The notes: generated from the sequence alone by a model not told the origin. A stretch of 64,000 bases of DNA from Jiella mangrovi (GCF_017815135.1 NZ_JAGJCF010000009.1:124001-188000); one strand, 5' to 3'. Positions 45,343-54,126 are shown, counted from the first letter of the stretch. Numbers and translations are program-made.

Positions 45343-45687
45343 TCAGTCGACCAGGGCGTAGTAACGCCCGGTCAGTCGCCGGATCTCGGCGCGCGTCGGG
45401 GCGAATTCGCCGCCGACGAAGCGTACGCCGAGCTCGCGGCCGTTTTCCCACGCGATTGCCACCGGTATCAGCCTCAGCTCGACCTCGTCGAGAAGAAGGA
45501 ACCGCGATGGCAGCGGGCGATCCGAGCAGCGGCGGATGCGCGCGCCGCCTTTCGAGCGGTCGTAGAGCATTCCCTCGTCGATGAACTGCCGGGACAGACC
45601 GGCGAGCTTGACCGGACGCAGGCGCGTGCGCCGGCGATGATAGAGCCGGTCGTCTGTTTGCGGGTCATCGATCAGGAAGCGTCGCAT
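45343..45687 (-). CDS. PilZ-domain protein, putative cyclic di-GMP receptor
   Basis: 114 residues, single domain. The PilZ ligand motifs are present: an N-terminal arginine motif in HRRRTRLRPV (residues 17-26) and D-x-S-x-x-G as DRSKGGARIR (from Asp43). Strands FLLLDEVELRLIPVAIAWE and RELGVRFVG complete the barrel. Cyclic di-GMP binding is therefore likely. It lies after, and opposite to, the flagellar operon, so a role in braking motility is plausible but unproven. Confidence 0.75.
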   Translation of the reverse strand: MRRFLIDDPQTDDRLYHRRRTRLRPVKLAGLSRQFIDEGMLYDRSKGGARIRRCSDRPLPSRFLLLDEVELRLIPVAIAWENGRELGVRFVGGEFAPTRAEIRRLTGRYYALVD

Positions 45688-45866
45688 GGCGGCGACGATA
45701 GGGCGGTTTCCGCCAAGAAAGTCTGAACGTGAACGCTCACCGCGCCTGAATTTTCTGCCTGGAGCGAGGCTGGCCAGAAAAGATTAACCCCCGGCTGCGA
45801 TGCTTCAACGCGCCGAGGAAGCATGATGCTGCGTCGGCAAGTCCCCATCGTTTGAGGCTGTCCGTC

Positions 45867-46376
45867 ATGAGAGCAAGCGCGACCCCCGTGTCGGCGAAAT
45901 CCGCTGCTTCGGCAGCTCACAGGCTGAGCGCCGCAAACAATTCCGATCGGGCCGTCAAGGCGCTCTCGCTCTGCCTGTTCATGCTGTCGACCGGCTTCTT
46001 CGCCGCAGTGACGGTGATTTCCTACACCAATCCCGGCTATTTCGACCGGCTTTTGATGCAGCGCATGGCCGAAACGGATATCGACCCGATCGCCGTCGGC
46101 TCGACCGCCAAGTCGGAAGACGGCGATGGCGAGGCGGAAAAGGTGGCGGCGATCCCTGTGCCGGAGCTGGTTCGTCCCTGGACCCTCAAGCCGCAGGACT
46201 TCACCATCGTCATGGTCTATGGCGACGAGGCGCATCTGGCTTCGCCGGGCGAACTCTGGCGCGTCGAGGTGGGCTCCGTCGTTCCCGGGCTCGGCCGGAT
46301 CCTCGCCATCGAAGCCAGCAAGGACGGCGGCATCGTCAAAGCTGAGAAAGCGACCCTGAAGGGCGTTCCTCAGTAG
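45867..46376 (+). CDS. Hypothetical single-helix membrane protein
   Basis: 169 residues from ATG 45867. A polar N terminus, one helix (ALSLCLFMLSTGFFAAVTVI), then a periplasmic or cytoplasmic part with FTIVMVYGDEAHLASPGELW and VGSVVPGLGRILAIEASKDG. The second half looks like a small beta domain, as in anchored secretion accessory proteins, but I do not recognise the family. A TTG five codons earlier is a less likely start. Confidence 0.55.
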   Translation: MRASATPVSAKSAASAAHRLSAANNSDRAVKALSLCLFMLSTGFFAAVTVISYTNPGYFDRLLMQRMAETDIDPIAVGSTAKSEDGDGEAEKVAAIPVPELVRPWTLKPQDFTIVMVYGDEAHLASPGELWRVEVGSVVPGLGRILAIEASKDGGIVKAEKATLKGVPQ

Positions 46377-46923
46377 CGGGGCAAGCGCGCGACATTAGCG
46401 CGCCGTGCGTCCGAATGGACGCACAAAGGACGCACTAACCTATTGAGTCCACGCATCGTGCTTTCCAAAAATCGATCCCGATTTTTGGGCCGATGCTCTA
46501 AAGCGGGCGACGGCTGCGTGGGGCCTGTGAGGTCTCCGCACGTCTGACCTCGCCCGGCCCGTCGAAACGCCCGCGCAGTCACCAGCGCCACTGTGACCGT
46601 CACAGAGACTGGAAAACCGGCAGCTCCCGACGCGCGGCGAGGGGGCTGTTCTTCGTTTCGGGCGAGCTGTGGCAACTGCGGCTCAAAGCCGCCATCTGCT
46701 CGTGGCTGCGGGCCCGCGGTCCGACGTCACACCGTTTGCATTCAGCGCGAACACTACCCATCGCACGCCGTTTCTGTCACGAGAGCATGCCGGCTGTTGG
46801 CATATCCGGCGATGGGCTGTAACTCGAAGCCGCCCGTTCGCGGCGGCGGCGAAACCGCGCGGCGTGGCCATCGCGCGCCTTAAAGAAGTCCGAGCAGACG
46901 AAAACAGAACTTCGGAGCCATCC
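46377..46923. other. Intergenic region with dispersed repeat
   Basis: 547 bp. Contains a palindromic element (46453-46496). The following 380 bp are GC-rich, with open frames of no recognisable family. An in-frame extension of the glycosyltransferase into this stretch (from 46669) has unrelated, basic residues, so I keep the later start. Confidence 0.45.
46453..46505. repeat. Palindromic intergenic repeat element
   Basis: GCATCG ... CGATGC at 46453-46458 and 46491-46496 enclose the inner palindrome CCAAAAATCG-ATCC-CGATTTTTGG, followed by CTCTAAAGC. Its plan (GCAT arm, AAAA/TTTT inner arms, GATGCTCTA end) resembles the element at 58920-58968, so they may be divergent copies of one dispersed family. 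Confidence 0.6.
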
Positions 46924-48111
46924 ATGCAAAATGCAGCCCTGATGATGCAGAAGAACGAAGGGGCGATGCTTCAAATCTGGCTTCGGCATCATGCAGAGAT
47001 ATTCGGGAACGAGAATCTCTACGTCTTCGACAACGGATCCACGGACGAGCAGACGCTGCAGGTGCTGAGACAGGCCGCTCAATCGGGCGTCAATGTCAGC
47101 GACGCCTACAGCGCGCCGACGGATTTCGACAAGAAGGGCGAGATCATCAAGGCCAAGATCGAGGAGCTCGCCAAGCTTGGCCGGTACAGTTTCTTCTTCC
47201 CCCTCGATGCCGATGAACTGGTCGGCGCCATGGTCGACGGCCACCCGTCCTTCAAGCGCGAGGACGTCAACGCGACGCTTGCGCCCTTTGTCGGGGAACA
47301 ACGCGTTCTGCGCATTGCCCGGGCCTATGTGCCGAACCCGACAAAGGAAGGCCTGTACGCCCTCCACGAGAAGAACGACAAATGCTTCTTTTATACGGAT
47401 ACGATCGCCAAGCTCGATATCGGCTTTCACTCCGGCGAGACGAAGTCCGGCAAGGAAGGTGTCATTACCGACATCATCCAGGTTCATGCCCATCACAAGA
47501 AATACGAGAGCAAGCAGGTACGGTCGCTGCAAAAGCTGCAGAGCCGGTTCGGCAGGATCACCGCGGCGCAAGCCGTGATCATCCACAATGAGCGCGATCG
47601 CGGCTGGCACCTGATCAGTGACGTGCTCCGGGGGCGGGGCGATTTCTATCGCAGGCACTCGGCGGCCGGCCGGCAGGCGTCCGCCCCGCAGATCCGAGAT
47701 CATCTTTCGCGGCTCGGCCTTTGGAACGAATTCGCCGGTCTCATGGATTTCGGTTACGACCGGGACGCCGCCGCGAGCGACCTGACGGCCCGGGGCACCA
47801 TCGAGGACGTCTCCCTCGCCGATGGGGTCGTGCGAATCTCGGGATGGGCGGTGAAGGCCGATGGGTCGCGCTTCGAATCCTTTTACCTGAACATCAACGG
47901 CGTCAATCGCTTCGTCGTCCCGCATCGGCTGGTTCGCCGGCAGGACGTCGTCAGGGCGACTGCGGGTGCGGATCTGTTCTGCGGTTTCGAGATCGAGAAC
48001 CCGGTCGGCAATCCGGAGGACAGGGCTATACGCAGTCTCGTTTTGCGTCCGATCGATCTGACGGGCGATACCTATGCGAACTTCGCCCTGCCCAAGACGC
48101 GAATGCCGTAG
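46924..48111 (+). CDS. Glycosyltransferase family 2/92-like protein
   Basis: 395 residues from ATG 46924. A GT-A-type domain spans about residues 1-250: LMMQKNEGAMLQIWLRHHAE, LYVFDNGSTDEQTLQVL (acceptor/base loop) and FFFPLDADELVGAMV, which supplies the D-x-D-like metal motif. HHKKYESKQVRSL and RRHSAAGRQ follow. A further C-terminal beta-rich region (about 285-395; EDVSLADGVVRISGWAVKAD) is unlike the usual GT2. It should transfer sugar onto a surface glycan or protein; donor and acceptor are unknown. It stands alone on the plus strand. Confidence 0.8.
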   Translation: MQNAALMMQKNEGAMLQIWLRHHAEIFGNENLYVFDNGSTDEQTLQVLRQAAQSGVNVSDAYSAPTDFDKKGEIIKAKIEELAKLGRYSFFFPLDADELVGAMVDGHPSFKREDVNATLAPFVGEQRVLRIARAYVPNPTKEGLYALHEKNDKCFFYTDTIAKLDIGFHSGETKSGKEGVITDIIQVHAHHKKYESKQVRSLQKLQSRFGRITAAQAVIIHNERDRGWHLISDVLRGRGDFYRRHSAAGRQASAPQIRDHLSRLGLWNEFAGLMDFGYDRDAAASDLTARGTIEDVSLADGVVRISGWAVKADGSRFESFYLNINGVNRFVVPHRLVRRQDVVRATAGADLFCGFEIENPVGNPEDRAIRSLVLRPIDLTGDTYANFALPKTRMP

Positions 48112-48140
48112 CGCTGCGTTTGTCGAAATGGCCGCTCCTT

Positions 48141-48161
48141 TTTCGCCAGACGCTGGCGAAA
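48141..48161 (+). terminator. Hairpin after glycosyltransferase gene
   Basis: TTTCGCCAG and CTGGCGAAA form a perfect 9-bp stem with a 3-nt loop, 29 bp after the stop. It has no T run on the plus strand. Confidence 0.45.
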
Positions 48162-48316
48162 GTCTGCTATTGGCGGAACGTCGGCAATCAATCTTGCCGA
48201 CAGACAATAGACATCGAAACGATGAATGACGACTGAGCTGACGCAGAAATCATGCGGTATGAGTGTTCGAGTTGTACTGATTGTAAGTCTATGATTTGAA
48301 AATATTATTCGGCGAC

Positions 48317-48346
48317 TTCGCAAATCGCGCGCCGGGTTGCTATAGT
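48317..48346 (+). promoter_or_regulatory. Candidate dctP promoter
   Basis: TTCGCA (48317) and TATAGT (48341) are separated by 18 bp, resembling -35/-10 elements about 183 bp before dctP. The match is moderate. Confidence 0.3.
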
Positions 48347-48528
48347 CGCTTCGTCGCGATGGCGGGAGGCATCGCGCCACGCACCCGATTCGAGAGGGCC
48401 TCAATCCTTGCCGTCGGGACGAGGCGATCTTTCCCAAACATCGATGTCGAGCGGTTCGGCCCCCCTGGCCGGCCGGCACCATCACACGGAGATTCTTGCC
48501 AGAATCGCCGCGAAGAGAAAGATGAAAC

Positions 48529-49545
48529 ATGAAGAACCTGATCCTGTCCGCATCCGCTTCCCTGCTCGCCATCGCCCTTTCGGCCGGTGCCGCGAAGGCT
48601 GATCCCAATGGCTGCGATTCCGGCGAAACCGTCATCAAGTTCAGCCACGTCGTCGCTGACAGCGGCCATCCGAAGGGCGATGCCGCCCGTCTGCTCGCCA
48701 AGAACATCAACGAGCAGATGGAGGGCAAGGCCTGCATGGAGGTCTATCCGAACTCCACGCTCTACGACGACGACAAGGTGATGGAGGCCATGCTGCTGGG
48801 CGACGTCCAGCTCGCCGCGCCGTCGCTGTCGAAGTTCGAGGCCTATACGAAGAAGCTGCGGCTCTACGACCTGCCCTTCCTGTTCTCCTCGATCGAGGCG
48901 GCCAACGCCTACATGGCGTCCGACGATGCGAAGGCGCTTCTCGCGGCCGTCGAGCCGGAGGGCTACAAGGGGCTCGGCTACATCACCTCCGGCCTCAAGC
49001 AGTTTTCCGCCAACAAGCCGCTCCTCATGCCGGAAGACGCCGCAGGCCTGAAGTTCCGCGTCCAGACCTCGGACGTCGCCGTCGCGATGATCGAGGCGCT
49101 CAAGGCTTCGGCGCAGAAGCTCGCCTTCAAGGAAGTCTATGGAGCGCTGCAGACCGGCGTCGTCGATGGTCAGGAAAACTCCTGGTGCAACATCTACACC
49201 CAGAAGTTCTTCGAGGTGCAGGACGGCATCACCAACACCAATCACCAGATCCTCGCCTACGGCATGATCACCAGCCAGGAATTCCTGGATTCGCTCGACG
49301 ACGAGACCCGCGAGCAGTTCCTGACGATCGTCGACGATACGCTGAAGCAGGCCAATCAGCAGGTGGCCGATCAGGAAGCCAACTGCCGCCAGCAGATCGC
49401 CGATGCCGGCTCCACCATTCGCGAACTCTCGCCCGAACAGCGCAAGGCCTGGGTCGACGTGATGAAGCCGGTGTGGCAGCAGTTCGAGGGTGATATCGGG
49501 GCCGACGTCATCGCGACGGCCGCCGGCTACGACAAGTCGAACTGA
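48529..49545 (+). CDS. dctP: TRAP transporter solute-binding protein DctP
   Basis: 338 residues with a signal peptide (MKNLILSASASLLAIALSAG, cut after AKA). The DctP fold shows ETVIKFSHVVADSGHPKGDA, GDVQLAAPSLSKFE, YDLPFLFSSIEAANAYM and the ligand arginine region GLKFRVQTSDVAVAMIEALK, then GALQTGVVDGQENSW. It binds an organic acid in the periplasm for DctQM. Three Cys residues in the mature part (e.g. in NGCDSGE and EANCRQQ) may form disulfides. The solute is unknown; dicarboxylate is the usual default. Confidence 0.92.
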   Translation: MKNLILSASASLLAIALSAGAAKADPNGCDSGETVIKFSHVVADSGHPKGDAARLLAKNINEQMEGKACMEVYPNSTLYDDDKVMEAMLLGDVQLAAPSLSKFEAYTKKLRLYDLPFLFSSIEAANAYMASDDAKALLAAVEPEGYKGLGYITSGLKQFSANKPLLMPEDAAGLKFRVQTSDVAVAMIEALKASAQKLAFKEVYGALQTGVVDGQENSWCNIYTQKFFEVQDGITNTNHQILAYGMITSQEFLDSLDDETREQFLTIVDDTLKQANQQVADQEANCRQQIADAGSTIRELSPEQRKAWVDVMKPVWQQFEGDIGADVIATAAGYDKSN

Positions 49546-49559
49546 TCAATCGCATCGAC

Positions 49560-49592
49560 GGCCCGGCCGGTCCTCCATGGGCCGGCCGGGCC
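49560..49592 (+). other. Strong intercistronic hairpin dctP-dctQ
   Basis: GGCCCGGCCGG and CCGGCCGGGCC pair perfectly (11 bp) around an 11-nt loop, 14 bp after dctP. Such a structure can protect dctP mRNA from 3' decay and cut read-through, giving more binding protein than permease. Confidence 0.65.
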
Positions 49593-49623
49593 GCATGAGG
49601 CTGCGGTCGAAGGGGACAACCGA

Positions 49624-50319
49624 ATGGAACTGTTGGGAATGACGATCGCGCTCCTCGTGATCGTCGGCGTGCTATTTGCGGCCGAGCGGGCCTATCCGCT
49701 GGCGGTCGCGCGCTTCGAGGAGAACGTGATCGCCATTCTTCTTGCTGCGATCACGCTGATCTCCTTCTTTCAGGTCATCGGGCGCTACGGCTTCAATTCC
49801 GGCTGGCAGGGCGCCCTCGAGGCGACGCGCATCCTGTTTGCCTGGCTCATTCTCTTCGGCATGGCCTATGGCGTGAAGACCGGCATCCATCTCGGCGTCG
49901 ACGCGATCATCCGACTGTTTCCAAGACCCCTGTTCAAGGCGGCGGCGATCTTCGGAGCCTTTGCCACCTTCGCCTATGCCATGCTTCTGCTCTATGCCGG
50001 CTGGCTCGCCTATTTCGGCGCCGACGTTTCCACCAACTGGCGCCAGAGCGGGGCGATCGGCTACTGGACCTTCATGTTCGACCGCGGCACCGGCCTCGAC
50101 GAGCTGCGCTATCCCGTGTGGATGCAGGACGCCTTCGGCCTGCAAGACCGCGTTCAGCGCTGGGTCGCCTATCTGATGCTGCCGGTCGGGCTCGCGCTTC
50201 TGGCGTTCCGATCGCTCGAGGGTCTCGTCCAGATCTTCCAGGGCAAGCGGGAGCTGATCGTTGCCGGGCACGAGGCCGAAGACCTCGTGCAGCAGAACCT
50301 CAATGCGTTGAAGGATTGA
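49624..50319 (+). CDS. dctQ: TRAP transporter small permease DctQ
   Basis: 231 residues, four membrane helices. ENVIAILLAAITLISFFQVI, the RYGFNSGWQGALEATRILFA segment and HLGVDAIIRLFPR are DctQ marks. It is about 60 residues longer than the common type because of a loop (TNWRQSGAIGYWTFMFDRGT to QDAFGLQDR) between the third and fourth helices. It works with DctM. A 7-bp gap precedes dctM. Confidence 0.88.
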   Translation: MELLGMTIALLVIVGVLFAAERAYPLAVARFEENVIAILLAAITLISFFQVIGRYGFNSGWQGALEATRILFAWLILFGMAYGVKTGIHLGVDAIIRLFPRPLFKAAAIFGAFATFAYAMLLLYAGWLAYFGADVSTNWRQSGAIGYWTFMFDRGTGLDELRYPVWMQDAFGLQDRVQRWVAYLMLPVGLALLAFRSLEGLVQIFQGKRELIVAGHEAEDLVQQNLNALKD

Positions 50320-50326
50320 GCCGGAA

Positions 50327-51943
50327 ATGGAAACCGCCTTCCTGTTCATCCTCGTCTTCGGCTTCCTGTTTCTCGGTGTCCCGGTCGCGATCTCTCTGGG
50401 GCTCGCCTCCGTCCTGACGATCGCGCTGTTTTCAGGCGACTCGATGAGTTCCGTCGCGCTGCAGCTCTTCACCGCCAGCCAGAACTACACGCTTCTGGCG
50501 ATCCCCTTCTTCATCCTCGCCTCGGCCTTCATGTCCACCGGCGGCGTCGCCAAGCGCATCATCCGGCTGGCCATCTCGACCATCGGCCATTTCCGCGGCG
50601 GCCTCGCCATGGCGTCGGTTCTCGCCTGCATGCTGTTTGCCGCTCTGTCGGGCTCCTCGCCTGCGACGGTCGTCGCCATCGGCACCATCGCCATCGCCGG
50701 CATGCGGCAGGTCGGCTATTCGAAGGAATTTGCCGCCGGCATCATCGCCAATGCCGGCACGCTCGGCATTCTCATTCCGCCCTCGATCGTGATGGTGGTC
50801 TATGCGGCGGCGGTGAACGTCTCGGTCGGGCGCATGTTCCTTGCCGGCATCCTGCCGGGCCTCGTCGCCGGCCTGATGCTGATGATCGCGATCTACGTGA
50901 TCGCCCGAAGGCGCAACCTGCCGGCCGAGGAATGGAAGGGCTTCCACGAGATCATCGAGGGCGGCAAGGAAGCCGGCTGGGGTGTCTTCCTGATCGTCAT
51001 CATCCTCGGCGGCATCTATGGCGGCGTCTTCACGCCGACCGAGGCGGCCGCCGTCGCGGCGGTCTATTCCGCCTTCGTCGCCCTCTTCATCTATCGCGAC
51101 ATGGGACCTCTGACCGGCGAGCCCTGGGTTCTCGATCATCGCGGCCCGCGCGAGCGCGTGGGCTTCAAGGCGATGGTCTATGCGGTCGCCTTCTTCTTCG
51201 TCTGGCTGATCCTGTCCTTCTTCGCCATGGGCGAGGCGGGCGTGACGACCATCGGCCTCAGAAGCGTCATCGGCCTCGTCGGCGTCGCCGTCATCCTCAT
51301 CGCCTATCCGCTGTGGCGCGGGGAGGGCGGGCTCGCCGCCGTGCCGGGCACGCTCGCCTCCGGCCTGCCGGTCTGGGGGCGCAATCTGAGGGTGATGGGC
51401 AAGGGCTTCTTCCCCGCTCTCGTCCATGACGACACCCGCAAGGTGATGGTCGATGCCGGCAAGACGACGGTGATGCTGATGTTCATCATCGTCAACGCGC
51501 TGCTCTTCGCCCACACGCTGACGGCCGAGCGCATTCCCGATGCGATCACCGATCTCCTTCTCGGCTACGGCTTCAACTGGTTCACCTTCCTGATCGCCGT
51601 GAACGTCCTGCTCCTGATCGGCGGCCAGTTCATGGAACCGTCGGGCCTGCTTCTGATCGTCGCGCCGGTGGTGTTCCCGATCGCGATGGAGCTCGGCATC
51701 GACCCGATCCATCTCGGCATCATCATGGTGGTCAATATGGAGATCGGCATGATTACCCCGCCGATCGGGCTGAACCTCTTCGTCACCTCCGGCATCACGG
51801 GGATGAGCCTCGTTCAGGTGGTCCGGGCGGCGGCGCCCTTCGTCGCGGTGCTCTTCGTCTTCCTCATCATCGTCACCTATGTGCCGTTCCTCTCGACGAT
51901 GATCCCGAATGCGCTGATGGGCCCGGAGATCGTCGCGCGGTAA
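50327..51943 (+). CDS. dctM: TRAP transporter large permease DctM (extended)
   Basis: 538 residues, about 110 more than the usual 425-430. The N-terminal half is standard: FGFLFLGVPVAISLGLASVL, IPFFILASAFMSTGG, LFAALSGSSPATVVAIG and IIANAGTLGILIPPSIVMVV. After FTPTEAAAVAAVYSAFVALF comes an insert (about residues 260-375) with two additional hydrophobic stretches. The last part is LIGGQFMEPSGLLLIVAPVV and EIGMITPPIGLNLFVTSGI. It is the sodium- or proton-driven uptake channel. Confidence 0.92.
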   Translation: METAFLFILVFGFLFLGVPVAISLGLASVLTIALFSGDSMSSVALQLFTASQNYTLLAIPFFILASAFMSTGGVAKRIIRLAISTIGHFRGGLAMASVLACMLFAALSGSSPATVVAIGTIAIAGMRQVGYSKEFAAGIIANAGTLGILIPPSIVMVVYAAAVNVSVGRMFLAGILPGLVAGLMLMIAIYVIARRRNLPAEEWKGFHEIIEGGKEAGWGVFLIVIILGGIYGGVFTPTEAAAVAAVYSAFVALFIYRDMGPLTGEPWVLDHRGPRERVGFKAMVYAVAFFFVWLILSFFAMGEAGVTTIGLRSVIGLVGVAVILIAYPLWRGEGGLAAVPGTLASGLPVWGRNLRVMGKGFFPALVHDDTRKVMVDAGKTTVMLMFIIVNALLFAHTLTAERIPDAITDLLLGYGFNWFTFLIAVNVLLLIGGQFMEPSGLLLIVAPVVFPIAMELGIDPIHLGIIMVVNMEIGMITPPIGLNLFVTSGITGMSLVQVVRAAAPFVAVLFVFLIIVTYVPFLSTMIPNALMGPEIVAR

Positions 51944-52016
51944 GGGAGCGGGCGGCAAAGCGTGAAGCACGTTCCTGCCGCAGCTCTTGTCGGCGCAGGT
52001 CAGACCGGGATCGCGC

Positions 52017-52046
52017 GGGCGGCGGCAGCGGATGCGTCCGCCGCCC
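52017..52046. terminator. Hairpin between convergent dctM and nucleoside hydrolase gene
   Basis: GGGCGGCGG and CCGCCGCCC pair (9 bp) around a 12-nt loop, in the 115 bp between convergent genes. It lacks T runs, so its efficiency is uncertain. Confidence 0.45.
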
Positions 52047-52058
52047 GGTAGCGGCTTG

Positions 52059-53009
52059 TCAGCGCCGGGTTCCGAGCCTCGCCAATCGCGCCTCCATGCG
52101 CGAGTAGACGTCCGCGCTGTCCGTGCAGCCGGTCAGCCAGAGGCAGTTGTCGGGCTTGCCGGTCTGGCGCAGCCAGTCGACGACGGTCATGCCCGTGGTC
52201 AGTTGCCCGGCGCATTCGACATCGACGGGACACAGCCGCCCGGTGAAGAGGTCCGGCCATAAAAGAGCCGCGACCGCGACCGCGTCGTGCAGGGGGCGCG
52301 AGGCGGTGCCGTGCTTGGCGTTTCCGTAGCGCTCGAAGAATTCCATCATTCCGGCGCAGGCCCGCATGACCTCGCCGCCATGGGCGGCAAGCGCCGACGA
52401 CCAGTTCACCGGGGCGGGCGTCGCATGGGTGCAGTCCAGCGGGACGGCCGTGATCGGAACGCCGGAGCCCAGCACGATCCGCGCGGCCTCAGGATCGACG
52501 AGAATGTTGTATTCCGCCGCCGGGGTCATGTTGCCGCCCTCGAAATAGCCGCCGCCCATGAAGACGATGCGCTCGATTTTCTCGCGGATGTCGGGCGCCA
52601 TGCGCAGCGCCATGGCGATGTTGGTCTGCGGCCCGAGCGCGATGAGGATGACCTTCTCGGTATGGGCGCGGAGCGTTTCGATGATGAACGCCACCGCGTG
52701 GCCGGGCTCCGGCCCCCGTTCGGCGGGCGGAAAGTCCCAGCCGTCGATCCCGGTCTCCCCGTGGATCTCCGGCACCGGACGCGGCTCGCGCATCAGCGGC
52801 CGGGCCGAGCCCGCATGGACGCGGATGTCGCCGCGACCCGCCAGCTCGACGATCCGCCGGGCGTTATCGGTGGTCTGGTCGAGGCCCATATTGCCGGCGA
52901 CGGTCGTCAGTCCGAGGACGTTCAGCTCCGGTGACGCCAGGGCGAGCAGGATCGCAAACGCGTCGTCCTGGCCGGGATCGGTGTCGATGATGACGTGATG
53001 AAGTGACAT
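52059..53009 (-). CDS. Nucleoside hydrolase (IunH family)
   Basis: 316 residues from ATG 53009. The calcium motif VIIDTDPGQDDAFAILLAL is the family hallmark. GLTTVAGNMGLDQTTDNARR, LIALGPQTNIAMAL, FMGGGYFEGGNMTPAAEYNI and the late HDAVAVAALLWPDLF complete the site. It splits nucleosides into base and ribose. It is cytoplasmic with no signal peptide. It diverges from the oxygenase/ABC/GntR operon with a palindrome between, so both are probably under the same control. An upstream in-frame ATG adds 71 unrelated residues. Confidence 0.92.
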   Translation of the reverse strand: MSLHHVIIDTDPGQDDAFAILLALASPELNVLGLTTVAGNMGLDQTTDNARRIVELAGRGDIRVHAGSARPLMREPRPVPEIHGETGIDGWDFPPAERGPEPGHAVAFIIETLRAHTEKVILIALGPQTNIAMALRMAPDIREKIERIVFMGGGYFEGGNMTPAAEYNILVDPEAARIVLGSGVPITAVPLDCTHATPAPVNWSSALAAHGGEVMRACAGMMEFFERYGNAKHGTASRPLHDAVAVAALLWPDLFTGRLCPVDVECAGQLTTGMTVVDWLRQTGKPDNCLWLTGCTDSADVYSRMEARLARLGTRR

Positions 53010-53117
53010 GTCCCGAGTTTCCCTGATCGCGTCCATGCTCGCCGAAGGAGCGATAGCCCAAAGTTTAGGCGCATCCAAATTTGAGGCGGTTTTCGCTTGA
53101 CCGCTCGGTGGAAGCCG

Positions 53118-53133
53118 ATACTGTATACAGTAT
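53118..53133. promoter_or_regulatory. Perfect palindrome, candidate GntR/FCD operator
   Basis: ATACTGTATACAGTAT is a perfect 16-bp palindrome centred on GTATAC. It lies 19 bp before the oxygenase ATG and 109 bp upstream of the divergent nucleoside hydrolase ATG. GntR/FCD regulators often bind short palindromes centred on GTATAC-like cores, and the operon encodes one (58058-58750). The lack of other copies I could see in the window supports a dedicated site. Confidence 0.65.
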
Positions 53134-53151
53134 CCACAAAGGAGGGGCCTG

Positions 53152-54126
53152 ATGAAAGGCGAATTCGACAACATCCCGATCGTGAGTCTTGCCGGTCTTG
53201 CGGATGGCGCCGATCCTGACAAGCGGGCCGAAACCGTGGCCGCTCTGAAGGCCGCGCTGGAGACCTCCGGCTTTGCCTATCTCGCCGATCACGGTGTGCC
53301 GGAAGACCTCGTCGAGCGTATGCGCGAGATGAACGTCGCCTTCCATCAGCTTCCCATGGAAGAAAAGCTCAAGCTCAAGATCAACGAGTTCCATCGCGGC
53401 TACATGCCGATGTCGAGCTCGACGATCGTGACGTCGTCGGTCGCCAAGGTGACGAAGCCGAACCGCTCCGAAAGCCTGATGGTGATGCACGAGGTTCCGG
53501 ACGATGCTCCCTATGCGGGCGAGCCGTTGCAGGGGCCCAACCAGTTTCCCGAAAGCGTGCCCGAGGTCGCCGAGACGGCGCGCGCCTACATGGCCGAGAT
53601 GACCAACCTCGGCGAGCGCATCGCGGGCGGGCTTGCGGAGGCCCTCGGTCTGCCGCGCGACTGGTTTTCAAGGCATTTCGAAGATCCCACGCTGTTCCTG
53701 CGGCTGCTTCACTATCCCGAGCAGCCGGACGAGGAGCAGCTCTTCGGCTCGGCGCCCCACACCGACTATGGTTTCGTCACGCTCCTGAAGCAGGACGACG
53801 TCGGCGGGCTCGAGGTCCGCAACAAGCACAATGACTGGATCCCGGCGCCGCCCATCCCGGGCACCTTCGTGATGAATGTCGGCGATATCCTCGCCAAATG
53901 GTCGAACGGCCGCTTCGTTTCGACGCCGCACCGGGTGCGCAACCTGTCCAAGCGCGATCGCTATTCCCAGCCCTTCTTCTACGATCCCTCGATGCGGGCG
54001 CTGGTCGAATGTCCGAAGGAGATGCTGGAAGCCGGCGAGGCTGCCAGGATGGAGCCGGTGCTTTACGGTGACTACCTGCTCGAACGGCTGAACAAGAACT
54101 ACGACTACCGCAAGAAAGCCTCCTGA
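53152..54126 (+). CDS. 2-oxoglutarate/Fe(II)-dependent oxygenase, isopenicillin-N-synthase family
   Basis: 324 residues. N-terminal DIOX_N domain (FDNIPIVSLAGLADG, SGFAYLADHGVPEDLVERM) and a C-terminal 2OG-FeII_Oxy domain. The iron triad is intact: His203 and Asp205 in APHTDYGFVTL and His260 in STPHRVRNL; the cosubstrate Arg270-x-Ser is RYSQPFFYDP. It hydroxylates or oxidises a small molecule. Being first in an operon with an ABC importer, it probably acts on the imported compound. GGAGGGG precedes the ATG. Confidence 0.88.
   Translation: MKGEFDNIPIVSLAGLADGADPDKRAETVAALKAALETSGFAYLADHGVPEDLVERMREMNVAFHQLPMEEKLKLKINEFHRGYMPMSSSTIVTSSVAKVTKPNRSESLMVMHEVPDDAPYAGEPLQGPNQFPESVPEVAETARAYMAEMTNLGERIAGGLAEALGLPRDWFSRHFEDPTLFLRLLHYPEQPDEEQLFGSAPHTDYGFVTLLKQDDVGGLEVRNKHNDWIPAPPIPGTFVMNVGDILAKWSNGRFVSTPHRVRNLSKRDRYSQPFFYDPSMRALVECPKEMLEAGEAARMEPVLYGDYLLERLNKNYDYRKKAS

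Larger units (their letters stand above)
48112..48528. other. Intergenic region upstream of dctP
   Basis: 417 bp, AT-richer than its surroundings. It holds an inverted repeat just after the glycosyltransferase (48141-48161) and a candidate promoter (48317-48346). No gene is supported. Confidence 0.45.

Noticed and set aside
50432-51970. 512-codon minus-strand open frame
   Set aside because: Antisense to dctM; no motif and an implausibly polar composition.
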